NCBI GenBank assembly: GCA_029891385.1
Contig: CM057225.1
Location: forward strand, 72,251,387 to 72,315,386
Length of the DNA stretch: 64,000 nucleotides
Direction of reading: 5' to 3'
Source: Erythroxylum novogranatense
Taxonomy: Eukaryota; Streptophyta; Magnoliopsida; Malpighiales; Erythroxylaceae
The notes under the pieces are model-generated. The model was not told where the DNA came from. It ran no database searches and worked only from the letters and a program-made list of their open reading frames with translations. Below, piece by piece: positions 11,491 to 25,879 of the stretch. The first letter of the stretch is position 1, and each line of letters begins with the position of its first letter. Position numbers and translations under genes: made by a program.

Positions 11491-12480
11491 TTAACGTAAG
11501 AGCCTCTGCACATAAGCCTGCTTTTGTTCTGCATTTAAACCCCAAAAAAGATTCCCAGCATGAGGATTCTGCGAGAAGATTATTGTAATCGTAACAACGT
11601 CTTCGGTGAAGAAACCCAAACTCCCAAGCTCGTCACCTATCTGGGGAAATTGTTGTCCCCGCCTCACCATAGCATCTGCCATAATTTGTGCACTCCTAAC
11701 ACTGTTGTCCGTTGCACGTGCAAGTGTGTCAGCAATGGTTTCTAACACTTCACTGTCCCTCATCTTCCTTCTCGCTTTATTTGGTCGGTTTGCGTCAGTG
11801 TTGGAAGAAGAGGTGACAGAACCAGCTACATGGACGGTTGCGGTTAGTGCGGTGTCGCTATACTGGTTCACCAATGGGGAAGCATGAACAGGTGAAGCTA
11901 CTGTCCTATCGGCTTCCATGTCATCAGCTTCAAACTGCGAAGCAGCATCGGGCCCAGCTTGAGTAGCGGCCCCTGTGGCTCTGTCTTTCCCAAAGATAAA
12001 CTCTAGTCTTGGGTCCATTGGAAACGGCTTCCCAGGAGTATAGAACTTATTAGGGTGCTTCTGTAAACCAAATGCACCCTGTTGTTAGCATGTCAAATAA
12101 TAACTATTTTCATGATGCGTGTATTAACAACTAACCTTCATCCATTCCTCCAACACTTGCTTGCTGTCAACCTCAACGCATTGTTTGCTTTCATTCCACC
12201 CAAACCCGCTGTAGTTTAGCATGTCATAGGCTGTCTGATATTTTTCCTTCAACCTCTTGATTTTATTTTGTACATGTCTCTTCTCAATTCCACACCCAGG
12301 AAACTTCTCACCAAGTTGTGTAACAAGAAGTTGGAAAGTCCCAGGCTTAAATTGGCCATTATCGATTCTTTGTCCAGCAACCACCGCCACTTCCAAGAAG
12401 GTAACAAATGCATCTGTTTCATCATCTGTCCAAACCCGTGACATTACACCTAAACCATGCAATGTCATACCCCAAACCAT
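11491..12480 (-). CDS. Harbinger ORF1: Myb/SANT-like DNA-binding protein
   Basis: Harbinger elements encode such a protein to bind the element ends and bring the transposase to them in the nucleus. Exon 1 (12480-12136) carries the Myb/SANT-like domain: tryptophan-anchored SRVWTDDETDAFVTFLE, then KFPGCGIEKRHVQNKIKRLK, then SGFGWNE. A 75-bp intron (12135-12061, GT...AG, phase 0) follows. Exon 2 (12060-11491) continues with HPNKFYTPGKPFPM, an acidic spacer, a basic patch (NKARRKMRD), and a helical C terminus ending in QVQRLLR-like residues. The spliced product is about 300 residues, with no stop or frameshift seen. I took the ATG at 12480; a second ATG 12 codons later would also leave the domain intact. 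Neighbouring ORFs are the transposase upstream and the HBD-like ORF downstream, all on one strand. Confidence 0.78.
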
Positions 12481-12725
12481 TGCAAATCATAACTAACATG
12501 AATAATTAACATGTAATTTGAAATGTGCATGATATGAAAGAAGACAACATTAACTTAAATGAAACATGTAATTCAATACAAAGACAGTCAACAATATCAA
12601 GAAAAATTTAAGCAATGCCTCAATTCAGTTACAATGAAGGCCATCCAAATATACGAGTATACAATTTAATGGTTTATTCTCCAGTCATCAAACATGTTGT
12701 TAGCTAAATCCTCTCTCCATTGACT

Positions 12726-14051
12726 TCATTCATTACTTGTCTCAACACGATCAACAAATTCTGGTAATGGTGTATCTTCCCCAATTGGCATTTCCTCATC
12801 TTCAATAGGACTCTGCTCTGCTGGATCTTCACTCATATGTAACCTAATAAAATTGTGCAAAAGGCAGCATGCAAGAATTATGTGCACATGAGTAGCTGCA
12901 GGATAAAAAGATGGATTTCGTAGGATTTTCCATCTTTTTTTTAGTAAACCAAATGCACGTTCAATCACATTTCTGGCAGACGATTGTCTCTTATTAAAAA
13001 GCTCTTCTGCATTCCTAGGTGCCCCTTCTATCTCTTGCCCACTCTTGAATATGGTATCTTGTTCCTCTAAAAGGTGCAAGAAAACCAGGACCATTGGTAT
13101 AGCCAGCATCTACTAAGTAGTAATTTCCTATAAGCAACAAACACAATTACCTTTGGATATCCAATCATGCCTTAAAAACAGAAATTGCAAATTTCTAACA
13201 AATCGTTTCTTACATACTCCTTGGAACTTGAAGTCCATTCGGCCTACTTACAGCATCATGCAGAACCCTTGAATCTGCTGCTAAACCCTCCCATCCAGCA
13301 AGGACATAGACAAAGTTACAGTCCTTGTCACATACTCCTAAAACATTAGTGCATATTCTCCCTTTCCTACCTCTGTATCTTGGTTTGTCTGCTAGCGGAA
13401 CTATTATGTCTAAATAGGTTCCATCTAGAGCACCAAGGGAACCCTATGTTTAAAATGCCATAATACAAAAGTTCTCGTTAACTAATTGCATAGAGTTAAA
13501 TCAGACACCATATTGTAGCTAAGTTATTAAATTAACTGACCTTAAACCATTTCCATCTATTGTCATGCAATCCTCGTGAATTGGTATTGGCTTCATGAAG
13601 CAGGAGATGTTGAAGCTTGATTACGACCTTCAACACATTATGGAATACCCTACTTATTGTTTCTCCTGACCTCATAAACCGCACTTGTAAAACTCTATTG
13701 GATTCATTTTGTGCTAATATTCTTAGGAAGATTAAAACTTTTTCTTCAATGGGCACATATCCAGTATTTGTCAACCCACCATGGAGCTGAAGCATTTCAC
13801 ATAACAATTTAAATGCATTCGTGTCCATCCTTAAATCCCACTGGGTATTTCTATCTCCCTCATGCAAAATCCTATATATATTGGCTTTCCTATTTGGTAT
13901 CGCCAATGCCCCGCTTCTTGAGCATTTTCACGCTCACGCCGTTTTTGGTGTATACATATAAGCATAACAACATACTAATTCTCATTATATCCAATTGCTG
14001 TTTCAAAATCTCATAAAAAGCCAAGCAGTTAAACATATCATCATCATCCAT
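12726..14051 (-). pseudogene. Harbinger transposase (DDE superfamily), frameshifted
   Basis: This enzyme cuts and joins element ends. Exon 1 ends at 13541 (RGLHDNRWKWFK), intron 13540-13444, exon 2 13443-13218, intron 13217-13128, exon 3 13127-12726; all introns are GT...AG. The three catalytic acidic residues are present: Asp in GALDGTY (exon 2), Asp in LAADSRVLHDA (exon 2), and Glu in ARNVIERAFGLLKKRW (exon 3). Exon 3 starts in frame with NYYLVDAGYTNGPGF, then loses one base in the run of G at about 13021-13027, after which the rest is in another frame. The N terminus probably starts at the ATG at 14051 (MDDDDMFNCLAFYEILKQQL), but frame changes near 13910-13940 separate it from LAIPNRKANIYRIL. 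Hence the copy cannot make an intact transposase, although the active-site codons survive. Confidence 0.85.
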
Positions 14052-15585
14052 TGCCTCCAACTTTGTTTGAAACTAAACTGTCAACAAAGCGAAAAATATT
14101 AATTGATCATATACTACATTTGTATATATGTATTGAATAGTAACATTTATAAACATGTAGAAAATATAGAAATCGTTAGCAAGTTGTTGTCTTCAACAAT
14201 CATGCAATACATAAATTAAAAAGTCGAAGAATTGAAATACAAGTCAATTACAAGTCATTTACTGAGTAGCTGTACATCTCATAATAAAGAAACAATGATA
14301 CGACTTGGCTCTATATACCTTCAATTAATATGTATTTGACTTGTATTTGAATAAACTTCTAAGTTTGTAGTGCATCACTCACATCAAATTCCATTTGCAA
14401 TCACAATTAATATGTATGCTTAGGTCTTCAAAGTGCATAATGATTCAGTTCACATTTCACAACAATAAAAGTGAAAGAGAATACAAGTTACTTTCATCAA
14501 TTTAAGCACCAAGTTACTGTCACTGTCCTTCGGAATCATATCAATGGTAGAAATGAAAGTTACTTTGTTGATATGCCCATTAATAGTCATATGATGGTTT
14601 GAATGGTTAATCAGCCAGCACAATGTTTACTCCCAATCATGAATATATTTCAAGCAAGGAAGCACCTAACAATTGGCTTCACCCATTGTTATTATATTTA
14701 CATCAACAGCAAGTGAATGCCTCTGCTCATTGGCATATTTTAACTCTGTTTATATGTTTTTCATTGTATGTAGTCTATTAAATTTAGTCATTATTGTACA
14801 TTGTTTGACAAGTAAGACAAAAGTTTGAAACTATTATCAATTTGCATATGTGTTGTCTTTCTCGACCATTACAAAAGATAAAATCATATCTGAACTAGAG
14901 GAACTTAATTCATCACCCAAACAATTTCTATTAAGAAGACAAAAGCTGAACAAGAAACATAATCTTTTTTTTACAAAACAGAAAAGTATAATCAAAGACC
15001 CAATAATCAACAAACAGCATCAGTGTTTCTTTTAATCAGACATTCGTATTTGTTGAATACTAAACCAAACATATTGGAAAGATAAACTAAACTAATAAAG
15101 AAATATGCATGATGGTGCTGATGCTTTTCAATACAATAGGTATTTCATAATAATTAAGGAAATGAATCCGCAGATGAAGATCAATATCATGCTCACTTGA
15201 TGCTTATAAAATTCCATCAATACAATAGGTAGTTCAAGTATTGACATAAAAATTTATGCTTATTTTATGCTTATTGTGTCATATGACATCATTTTATTCT
15301 CATAATTAAGGAAAATCTAACTTTTTTGATGCTTTGGTTCAACTACATTTGGTTCTAGGTTTGTATTGATCATTTCTGTATATTTTCTTCTATCATATTA
15401 TTTCTGTTATTGTTATGGACATTTTCTGTTATTTAAACTCAAATATTTGCTAGACTATGGTGACTAGATTATTGTCATACTCTCACTTATTCATTCAAGT
15501 GCTAACTTACTTGATTGATTACTTGATTTTTTCCTAGTATGGAAGTACTATATGCCCACCAAGGAACTTACTTGATTGATTACTT

Positions 15586-15641
15586 CTAGATTTGTATGCA
15601 TATTGGGATATTCTAGATTTGTATGCATATACGGCTATTCC
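15586..15641. repeat. Two-copy tandem repeat of about 27 bp
   Basis: The phrase ctagatttgtatgcatat occurs twice, about 27 bp apart, followed by similar tails. Confidence 0.7.
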
Positions 15642-16039
15642 ATATTTGCAGTCGCTACTTCGATTTTCTTTATCAGCATGTTATCCTACTAACATTATGG
15701 ATACTTTTTTGTGAATGAGTTGCAACATCTAAGCCACAGATAAAGCTCTATTTACACTAGTAACTGAATCACTTCTGTACACTTTCTATCACAGGGTAAC
15801 AATCCGTATAAAGAGTCTTTTTAAAATGATGGGGACTCCTAGAAGCTTTCATATAGCTATAGATTTGTAATATAGATTAAATTACTACATTTGTAAAGAG
15901 TTTACAGCTATTAAAAGAGTTCACTACAAAAGAGTTTACTACATTTGTAATATAGCTACATAAACCTATAAAATAGTTTACTACATAGTTGTGATGCATC
16001 AGGAGGTTCATTTATAATAAAGATGGAATAAAATTCGTA

Positions 16040-16140
16040 ACTAATAGAGTCAACCTTCAACACAGATCTGGTTTACAAAATTCTAACTAATAGAGTCAAC
16101 CTTCAACAGAGTTTACAAAATTCTAACTAATAGAGTCAAT
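16040..16140. repeat. Short tandem repeat, units of about 40-47 bp
   Basis: Three copies of ctaatagagtcaa, two of them followed by ccttcaaca and tttacaaaattcta. One copy contains an extra cagatctgg insert that recurs at about 16158. Confidence 0.7.
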
Positions 16141-17387
16141 GTTAATAAGCTTGATCACAGATCTGGTTTCATTCACAACTTAAACATATGGTTTATCAAC
16201 TTAAACATATGTTAAACAAGCTATAACATATTCACTGTCCCTCTCAATGCTTCTCTCCTTCGTTGGTTATCACTTTACTACCTAAGCTATAACATATTCA
16301 CTGTCCATCTCCACGTTCCAAATCCCAGATTCTTAAAATTTCTATTTGTTCAAAAACAAGTTCATAATTGGAAGAAAACACTGAAAGAGATCCAAAATCA
16401 ATACTTATAAAGAACGATAGTTGCTGATATAGAAGAAGAGATTATGAAAACCCAGATAGTTGCTATTTTTGTCTTTAGCTTCAAAAAGACTATGGCGGAT
16501 GCACAAATCACAAGAACTGGGCACAAATCACATGCATTTATACCGCCATGCCTAATTAGACATTCATATAATTTTGCAAGCCCTAACCTTCATCTCCTTC
16601 CGTCGCACATACGTGAGATGTAGCGATGGAGATTGACAGAGAAATGAGAAGAAGAGGAAATGTAGCTCAACTGTTGAGGCAAAATGACGGTGAAACAATG
16701 AAATGTCTGAGGAGGTTTGATTTGATTAATTTTAAGGATTTGGGATTAGAAGTGAGAGAGATGATCACAAGAAAAAGAGATGATTTAGACAAGGGAAAAA
16801 TAAATCAAATCTAAAAGCTACCAACAGACCCAAAGGCATAAAAGCGATTAAAGTTGCAGACATTAACACGAGTAGGCAGAGGCAAGAACAGAAGTGATTG
16901 AAAAACAACAACGAAATGAAATGAACTCTAACCTAACAGAGACGGACGATGGCCACTGAGACGGACGATGGTTGGCGAAGACCGGATCTCCTTCGACAGA
17001 TTCCAGATTTGGCGAAACAGACGCAAATGGAAACATGTATATATGCGTTAGAAGGAAATAAGGGGGAAGAGAAGAGAACAATCTGGACAGAAACACGCTT
17101 ACCGTGTGTTTGGTAGTGGAGAGGAAACCGCATACGAGAAGACGCAGGAAGGAAGGGAAGACAAAGATGAAAGAGCGTTTTAGGTTTCAGACGTTCATAA
17201 ATCGGGGCAGTTCTGTCATTTCCAATTTATGTCCATTGGACAGAATATTCTGTATCACAGATTTGGATCGGACAAGAATTTTATGTCCATGTCTAGGTTG
17301 GACAGGACAAAAATCAACCACAGACATTAACCAAACATGATGATGGACAGGACTTTAGCGTCCTTGTCCACTGTCCACAGGGGTATG

Positions 17388-17406
17388 GACACTAACCAAA
17401 CGTAGC
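17388..17406 (-). repeat. Right terminal inverted repeat of the Harbinger element
   Basis: Its reverse complement reads GCTACGTTTGGTTAGTGTC and matches the left terminus at 4117. Just inside lie several copies of GGACAGGAC and TGTCCA words, as at the left end. Confidence 0.6.
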
Positions 17407-17439
17407 TAGAAATTGGTACTATAAATCAATATCTTATGT

Positions 17440-17580
17440 AGGGAGACATCAATTGATTAAATATGTACTTAATTCCCTTCGTTTGCATTGTTCATCACTT
17501 TTTTTCCTTTCTAAAGGGATGATTAAACTAATAAAGACACTAATAAGAAGGTTACTATGGTCCGGAGCTTATAATAGTTT
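17440..17580 (+). pseudogene. Short LINE reverse-transcriptase fragment
   Basis: The + strand frame reads LIKYVLNSLRLHCSSLF, then KGMIKLIKTLIRRLLWSG, the pattern of the segment after the plant LINE RT core (cf. LIKHVLSSLPLHIMS in the LINE at 6.2 kb). It is only about 45 codons long and lies just outside the Harbinger right end, so it is a relic. Confidence 0.45.
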
Positions 17581-18391
17581 ATTTGAATACTCAAATTCTT
17601 TTAGGAATGTTCACATACTTACATTTATAATTAATCACATCTAGCTGAAATCATCATGCCAATTTTTTTTTCTAGATGACATGCAATATTTATTGAAAAT
17701 GGTTAAATCATAATTTTGAATGACAAAAAACTTCGCAAAGCTTAGATGCTGATATTTGTATTATCTCTAAAATTCATATAATAAAATCAAGTTTTTCTTT
17801 TCAACATATGTGAATATTAAAAAAACGGATTGGCCAGTTCTCTATCTCTCTCATATGACCAAAAAAATCTTAAAAAAAAGGATGGCAACATGTCGGCTCG
17901 TGCGTTAGTCCTATCAATTCTTTTAAAAATTAAAAGTGTAAAATAATTTTTTAATTAAATCTAAGTTTGAGTTACCCAAATTTAAGTTTATCCGAAGTCC
18001 AACTTCTCTATAAAAAAAAAAAAATTGGATTTCAAGTGGACTTGAACCTATATGTGACTCATGGACCAACCCATATAGCTACCCCCACCTCAAATATTTA
18101 AAACAATGAAAATAAGTTGCCACTCTGATGACACAGGAAGGCCGAGGAAGGAGGGCCAACCGTTGGTTCATATATCTATCGATACCATACAAACGAAATG
18201 ACACTGTCTCGATATTAATTTACATTAGTTATAGTAAGAAATTGGAAGACACAAACACAAAAGGTAAGCACTAAGCACAGCCATACGTTGAATGCGAGGC
18301 TATCCGTAATCTCATCCTCTCATACAGTGGCAGCTCCTCTTTGCCATACTCACTAGTCAGTCACTACGATTACAATACTGTTACAAACTCC
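17581..18391 (+). promoter_or_regulatory. GAPA upstream region
   Basis: About 800 bp lacking a gene; GAPA promoter elements should lie here. The best TATA-like word is tcatatatct near 18168, about 235 bp before the start codon, which would imply a long leader. I see no certain G-box or I-box. A short pyrimidine-rich stretch at 18310-18390 (ctcatcctctcatac) is consistent with a plant 5' leader. Confidence 0.3.
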
Positions 18392-18403
18392 ATGTTAGGC
18401 ATT

Positions 18404-20650
<2,247 letters not shown>

Positions 20651-20777
20651 ATTACATTCCCAAGTATAAATTAGTGATATAATTCATCGGCGATCCATCC
20701 ATCCATCTAATTTATGATTTTTGTCAAGCATACAAATCATATTTGGACCTTTTCATCTTTTTTTTCCCCATTCATGC

Positions 20778-20783
20778 AATAAA
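20778..20783 (+). terminator. Likely GAPA polyadenylation signal
   Basis: AATAAA 128 bp after the stop codon, preceded by T-rich sequence (tttttttcccc), a common arrangement for a plant near-upstream element. Confidence 0.5.
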
Positions 20784-20948
20784 AATCTTATTAAAGAAGA
20801 ATCACGTTTCCTTCTTGTTCTGTGTCTTAACAATTATATTTTAACTCGACAAAAAACTAAAAGTTGGGAGCTGAGACTTTAAAAGATAAGAGACAATCTT
20901 GTACTTTCAATTATTCGACATAAGCTCCACATTAATATTCACTAGAAA

Positions 20949-21035
20949 ATGGCAAGTTCTATGGTGGCTACGCCTATCAGGACTGTACTCTGCTCTTCCC
21001 ATCAAGAAAGTTTCTCCTCTTCCCTATGTAATCTC
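20949..21035 (+). other. Orphan transit-peptide-like reading frame
   Basis: ATG at 20949 opens a 29-codon frame, MASSMVATPIRTVLCSSHQE then SFSSSLCNL, ending at TGA. Its Ser/Ala/Thr-rich, acid-poor composition resembles the start of a chloroplast transit peptide. A shifted frame continues with ESLHESVTNYNLRS. It could be a first exon cut off from its gene by the insertion just downstream, or chance. No other exon is seen before the miniature element at 21418. Confidence 0.3.
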
Positions 21036-23404
21036 TGAAAGCTTGCATGAATCTGTCACAAATTACAATCTCAGGTCCTTCTCTAATATTTCTCGTCACA
21101 ATACAAACCCTCATTTAATTTACTACAGTTTTGACTACATTTCTCCGAGTTTTCACTTAGGTAACTGATGTATCTAGTTGCACTGGGATGAGATTTAGGT
21201 ATTTGAATTCTTATAAGTTGATGTTTCAACCCAATCTTTATTGGGATGTTAAATAGGCTCGCAAGAAAGAAATGATTTCGACGTTAACAATCTAACTTAA
21301 CGTAAGTTTAAAGAGTGAAAAAGTGTAAAATTTGAAAAGAGTAACGAGATTGATAAGTTTTCATATAGACATGAAGATTGCGTAACTTAATTTATTCCAG
21401 CCATTCCTTATCTTTATGGGTTTGTTTGGTTGAGGGTTTTTATAATAGAATGGGATGGAACATAATACAATTCTATCGTTTGGAAGGAAGTTTTATAATG
21501 AAATAAGATGGAAGTAAAAAGTTTTATGTTACGTTCCATTCTATCCTAAATAGCGAAAATGAAAAACTTTCGATTCAGAAGGTTTAGAATGAAACGTAAA
21601 CTAATAAATATATACTATCTAATATACCCTTAATAATTTTCATAATATCAATTATTTATTACCTTATTCCACCCTAATAACAACCAACACAACACAATAA
21701 TATTTTTATATAATTAACAATAAATTGTATATAATAAAAATAAAAATAAAAATAAAAATAAAAAACTTATTTTTAATTGTTTGTGACAGATCGTGACATG
21801 TTTTTGGTAAGTCACAAATATATTTCTATATAAATAAATTATTTTAAATATAAATAAAATATAATAGAATAATATTTAATATAATAAATTTTATTAAATA
21901 ATTAATTATATTTTTATATAATTAATAATAAATTGTATATAATAATAATAAAATAATACATTTTATTAATAAAATTGAAAATATATAAAATGATATTATT
22001 CAAGTCACAAACATGACTTTAATTATTTGTCAAGGTCGTGACTTGACATTTTTTTGTAAGTCACAGGTTTTTGCTGTTTTAAAACCATAACATTCGATTG
22101 TTTTTGCATTTTCGGTTCTAGATTGTGTGTGAATGTTATATAAGGGTATAATAGTCATTTATTATATATTACATTCTATTTCATTAATCTTTCAAACAAC
22201 ATTTCATTATATTATATTATGAACCCTTCTATCTCTCCCAAACGACTTTTCAATATATTACATTCCATCCTATTATTGTAATGCCCCATATTGGGAGATA
22301 GAATATTAAGAAATTTCAATGCATAGTATGCTTTGCATAATTGAGTTTTTTATTATTTGTGCATATACATTTTTGGACTTATACCAATATTTGTACATGC
22401 ATTTATTGACATTTTCGAGTACAATTGGTTTTAAAATTTCCGATTAAGATAAGAATTGGGGTTTATTAGTTATGAAAATTTATTTGAAGATTATTGGTAT
22501 TACTTTGGAATTTTTGGAAATTTTAAGAATTTTTAAAAAAGTTTTGGGGGTATTTTGGATATTAGGAAAAAATACCAACGACTTAATGACATGTAGCACT
22601 TCTATGTGTATGACAAATGGCACTCATACAATGAGTCATGTGTCAGTTTAGAAACCACACACGTGGTAATAACATACGTGAGTACTTATGCTAGAGAGGA
22701 AAAAAAATCACAAAAGCCTTGTTGTTCTTTGTGTTATGTTAGTGTTCTTTGAAAAATCACTGAATCTTCTTCACCGAAACACTAGTTTTTGGATTCCTAC
22801 ATCAGTATTGTACTTTACAACACAAAGAAGTTGGTCCAGCTGTTAGTTTGTTTTTCTCTCTCTAGTCTTGCTCCTCAACCATCACCGAAACCTTAGTAAT
22901 TTTCTAAAAACAAGGTTAGTAAAGTTTTAGCTTTCTGAGTTTTATGAATAACTATGATGATTTATATTGGAAATAAGTACATGCTTAAGTTGGATAATGT
23001 CTTATGTGTTGAGAATAAACGCATGCATGAGTTATATAAGTTGAATGGTTTCAGTGAAAGCGATGATGAGATCAGTTGATAATATTGTACAAGGGAAGGT
23101 GGAGCTATAATACCGATTGCATGTAGCTTAAAGAGAAACTTAGTGAAGTAGAAAGGTTTCGGATGAGTTGAGTTATTGTGATGAATGGGTGTTAATGAAA
23201 ATGAATGTAGCAATAGAGAGAGAAAACATAGATTCGATATTCGATTTTGAGGCTTGATTTTTAATTCTTGAGTTTTGTGTTGTATGAGTTGTGATGAGCT
23301 GAAATGGAAGTAGAAGAATTGGTTTAAGTGTGATATGTCTTCATTGAAAAGATGGAAATGAGAAAATCTGGGAAAAGAATGAAAGAAAAAGATAAATAAA
23401 ACGC

Positions 23405-23610
23405 AGTAAAGTTCGCTGCGGCAAACTAAGAAAATTTGGGAAAAGAATGAAAGAAGAAGATAAATAAAATGTAGTAAAGTTCGCCGCAGCCAACTTGAAA
23501 GATTTCATTTCTATGAAAGTTTGCCACGGTCAACTCTAGAGTTCACTGCGACAAACTTTTAAGAAAATTTCGAAGAATCTTGCTCTCTGAAAAGTTTGTC
23601 GCGGCAAAGT
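23405..23610 (+). repeat. Dispersed CG-containing repeat in solo LTR 1
   Basis: Four or five diverged copies of a motif like agttcgctgcggcaaactt, spaced irregularly over 200 bp. It is the only CpG-rich part of an otherwise AT-rich LTR. Confidence 0.65.
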
Positions 23611-24532
23611 TTCCTAACAACTTAAACATATTTTGATATTTTAGGCATAACTTTCTTTGTAGTTATCCAAATGGAGTGATTTTTGATTTGGAGTAAACTA
23701 GAGACATAAGGCTACAAATTGTCTGAAGATATTAAACTCTAATTCTACCTATAAGAATTTTATAGTCTGATTGGAAGTTGAGATAAGAATTCTACTGAAG
23801 CATAAGAACTCACTTTCAGTATAATAAACCAAATTAGATGAACTTTATGTCATTGGAAACTTAAGACAAAGAGGAACAACTTTCTAGAAGGAAGTATTAC
23901 CTAATTACCTTACCTACCTGATGAGAATAATTGAGCAAAGTGGACCTGAAAGTTAGTTGTGAAATAAATCTAGATTAAGAAATTTAGTATGGTTTCTCTT
24001 GATTGATAATATGACAAGATTTAGCATAAGAAACCCGGAATTTTTCATGAACATGCATTATACATATTTAGTATACATGAATGTGCATAATTAAATTTAT
24101 AATTGTGCACAATAGTGATATGTGGTTGTATTAAATGCTATAGAGGAACCCATCGAGCGACCGATTCCATATATTGTTGGGACGTCAACGCAGTAGTAAG
24201 GGAGCATCTGTAAGTAATTTTAAACGGTAGTTTTTGTAAGTAATTTAGATGGTCTTATCTGTAAGTAAGTCTTGTTGAATAATTGCGGGTAATTCAGTAA
24301 GAAATCTATTGAGCAATGTTGGATAGTTTTGCTTTGACTGTTTGTTTGCTGTTTAACTTTAATCCATTGAATGATTTGCAAAGCTGTCAGATTGATATGT
24401 TTGAATTTTTGGCATGAAAGCAGTGATTGGCTAATTATGTTGAGCATGAAATGAATTTGTTTGGTTTTTAAACTGTCAAGTCTTAGTCGTGGGTAAATAG
24501 GCATGTCTAGAAGGATTTGCAGCTGCTCCTAT

Positions 24533-24650
24533 TATTGACACCTCGGTGTCTCCTGTATTGACACTTTGGTGTCTACTGTATTGACACTTCGGTGTCTCCT
24601 GATATCGAGACATATGTCTCTCCTACTAATACCAATCATGGTATCTCCTG
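24533..24650 (+). repeat. Tandem repeat with gtgtctcctgtattgacac
   Basis: Three to four units of about 26 bp (gacac.tcggtgtctcctgta), each containing the small palindrome gacac...gtgtc. Two more diverged units follow. Confidence 0.75.
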
Positions 24651-25398
24651 TATAAGTCCCGTTACCCACTTATGTAAATGGATTTAATAGTCATATGATT
24701 TTGTATTCTGATTTCTATCTGACTCTGATATAAACAAGGAAATTGTGTTTTGATTATAAAGGATTTATACCCTCTTTTAAGACTCAGTTTTGTTTTCTGT
24801 ACAATCTATCTGATATCTAATATAATATGTTTGAATTGTTCGTTCCGATAAATTGTTAATGCATGCTTATGATATATTAAGATTGTGTATAATTAGTTGT
24901 CAGTTTATGCATAGATTAGTTTTTACTCACTAAGCTATATGCTTAGCACGGTGGATTTGCCTCGTGTAGATTAAGAGAGAATGATATAAAGACTGGGACG
25001 AGTCAACCGCAATAGTCAATGGAGTCTAAGTCTTGTTTTATTAAAATTTTATTTTTTTTGGAGTTTGTTTTTGGTTTGTCTTTGATGTATATGACTTTGG
25101 ATTTATTTGAAGGTTTGTAATAACCTTAATTTAGGCTAGTTCCGGTTTAGAGTAAGTTGTATTAAGCTCAGTGTATTATGATGTATGTTTTCTCTGAATT
25201 ACTTCTGCTTTGAGCTATTGAGAATGCATGATGAATGTTTCGTATATTTTGGTTTTGTCTCAGTTCTATATGCATGTATGTTTTGTTGTCTGCGTGATAC
25301 ACCCGTATCTTCCCAGGGGGTATTAGGGTGCCACAATTATAAACCATTACGTTCCCTTATATTCTATTTCATTAATTAGCATCCAACCAAACAAGCCC

Positions 25399-25879
25399 TA
25401 AAGGAGATGACTTATAGGGATAAACCACAAGATAAAAGGGTGTGATATCTTTGAAGGATGGTTGACATTGTAGGGTGTGAAAAATTGTTATCATTTTCCC
25501 CTATAGGTCCTTAAAGAAAAATTTCGTTTTTTTTAGGGCCTTGAAACTCAATATTGTGTGGTGTCACCTCTTTGTTAAATTTTTAGATGGCATTTGTAAA
25601 TATTCTAGTTGTTAGGAAACCCCGAATTTTTTGAAACAATTTTTTGGGAGGCCCTAGAAGCAGGAAAATAAACACTCCTTAATAATTTATTTTTCATCTT
25701 AAGCATAAGCGAGATAAAAGTTGACATAAGTCAACTTCTAAGTAGCTCATAAATTTTGACTTTTGACAACAAATAAACTTAGCCTTTGACAGCTAATAAA
25801 TTGTGATAATGAATTCTTAGGAAAAACAACAAACAAAATACGTAATAATCTTTGACTATTCAAAGCCTTAATAGTTAAA
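25399..25879. other. No gene recognised
   Basis: AT-rich DNA between the miniature element and the copia fragment. No useful frame or repeat seen. Confidence 0.5.

Larger units (their letters stand above)
14052..17387. other. Non-coding right arm of the Harbinger element
   Basis: Over 3 kb between the transposase start and the right terminus without a convincing gene. It contains short tandem repeats (15586-15641, 16040-16140). A 62-codon + strand frame at 16626-16814 (MEIDREMRRRGN) has no recognisable domain. Promoters of the - strand genes should lie here, but no clear one can be picked by eye. It may include yet another insertion that I did not recognise. Confidence 0.45.
4117..17406 (-). 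mobile_element. PIF/Harbinger DNA transposon, enlarged by a nested LINE
   Basis: The superfamily is shown by its content: a DDE transposase (14051-12726) and a Myb/SANT-like partner protein (12480-11491), both on the - strand, plus a third small ORF (11230-10864). The ends carry related inverted termini, GCTATTTGGTTAGCGTC at 4117 and GCTACGTTTGGTTAGTGTC (reverse complement) ending at 17406, which differ by a 2-bp indel and a few bases. Subterminal DNA on both sides is rich in GGACAGGACA-type words. The expected 3-bp target duplication (TWA) is not clean: TAA on the left, TAG on the right. Without the LINE (4409-10375) the element would be about 7.3 kb, long for this superfamily. It is probably immobile because the transposase is frameshifted. 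The outer boundaries could be off by several bases. Confidence 0.72.
22277..25335 (+). mobile_element. Solo LTR, 3,059 bp (family 1)
   Basis: It begins TGTAATGCCCC and ends AGGGTGCCACA, with imperfect short inverted termini, and is flanked by a perfect 5-bp duplication ATTAT (22272-22276 and 25336-25340). There is no gag or pol, and no second LTR inside, so it is best read as a solo LTR left by LTR-LTR recombination. Orientation comes from the TG...CA ends and the hairpin-plus-CA motif near the 3' third. The type of long LTR suggests a Ty3/gypsy element, but nothing coding remains to prove it. Confidence 0.85.
21418..25398. mobile_element. Tourist-like miniature element split by a solo LTR
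   Basis: The left end, GGGTTTGTTTGGTTGAGG, matches the inverted right end, GGGCTTGTTTGGTTGGAT (reverse complement of the bases ending at 25398). Similarity continues inward (tagaatgggatggaacataa versus the inverted right arm). Removing the LTR at 22277-25335 and one TSD leaves about 0.9 kb of AT-rich non-coding DNA, including an (AAAAT)n run at 21735-21765 and internal inverted repeats around gtgacttgac. The termini resemble Tourist/Harbinger MITEs. The 3-bp target duplication is unclear (tat left, taa right). Confidence 0.6.

Noticed and set aside
16626..16814. 62-codon frame in the Harbinger right arm as a gene
   Set aside because: Charged composition with no recognisable domain, no conservation evidence, and an ordinary chance length.
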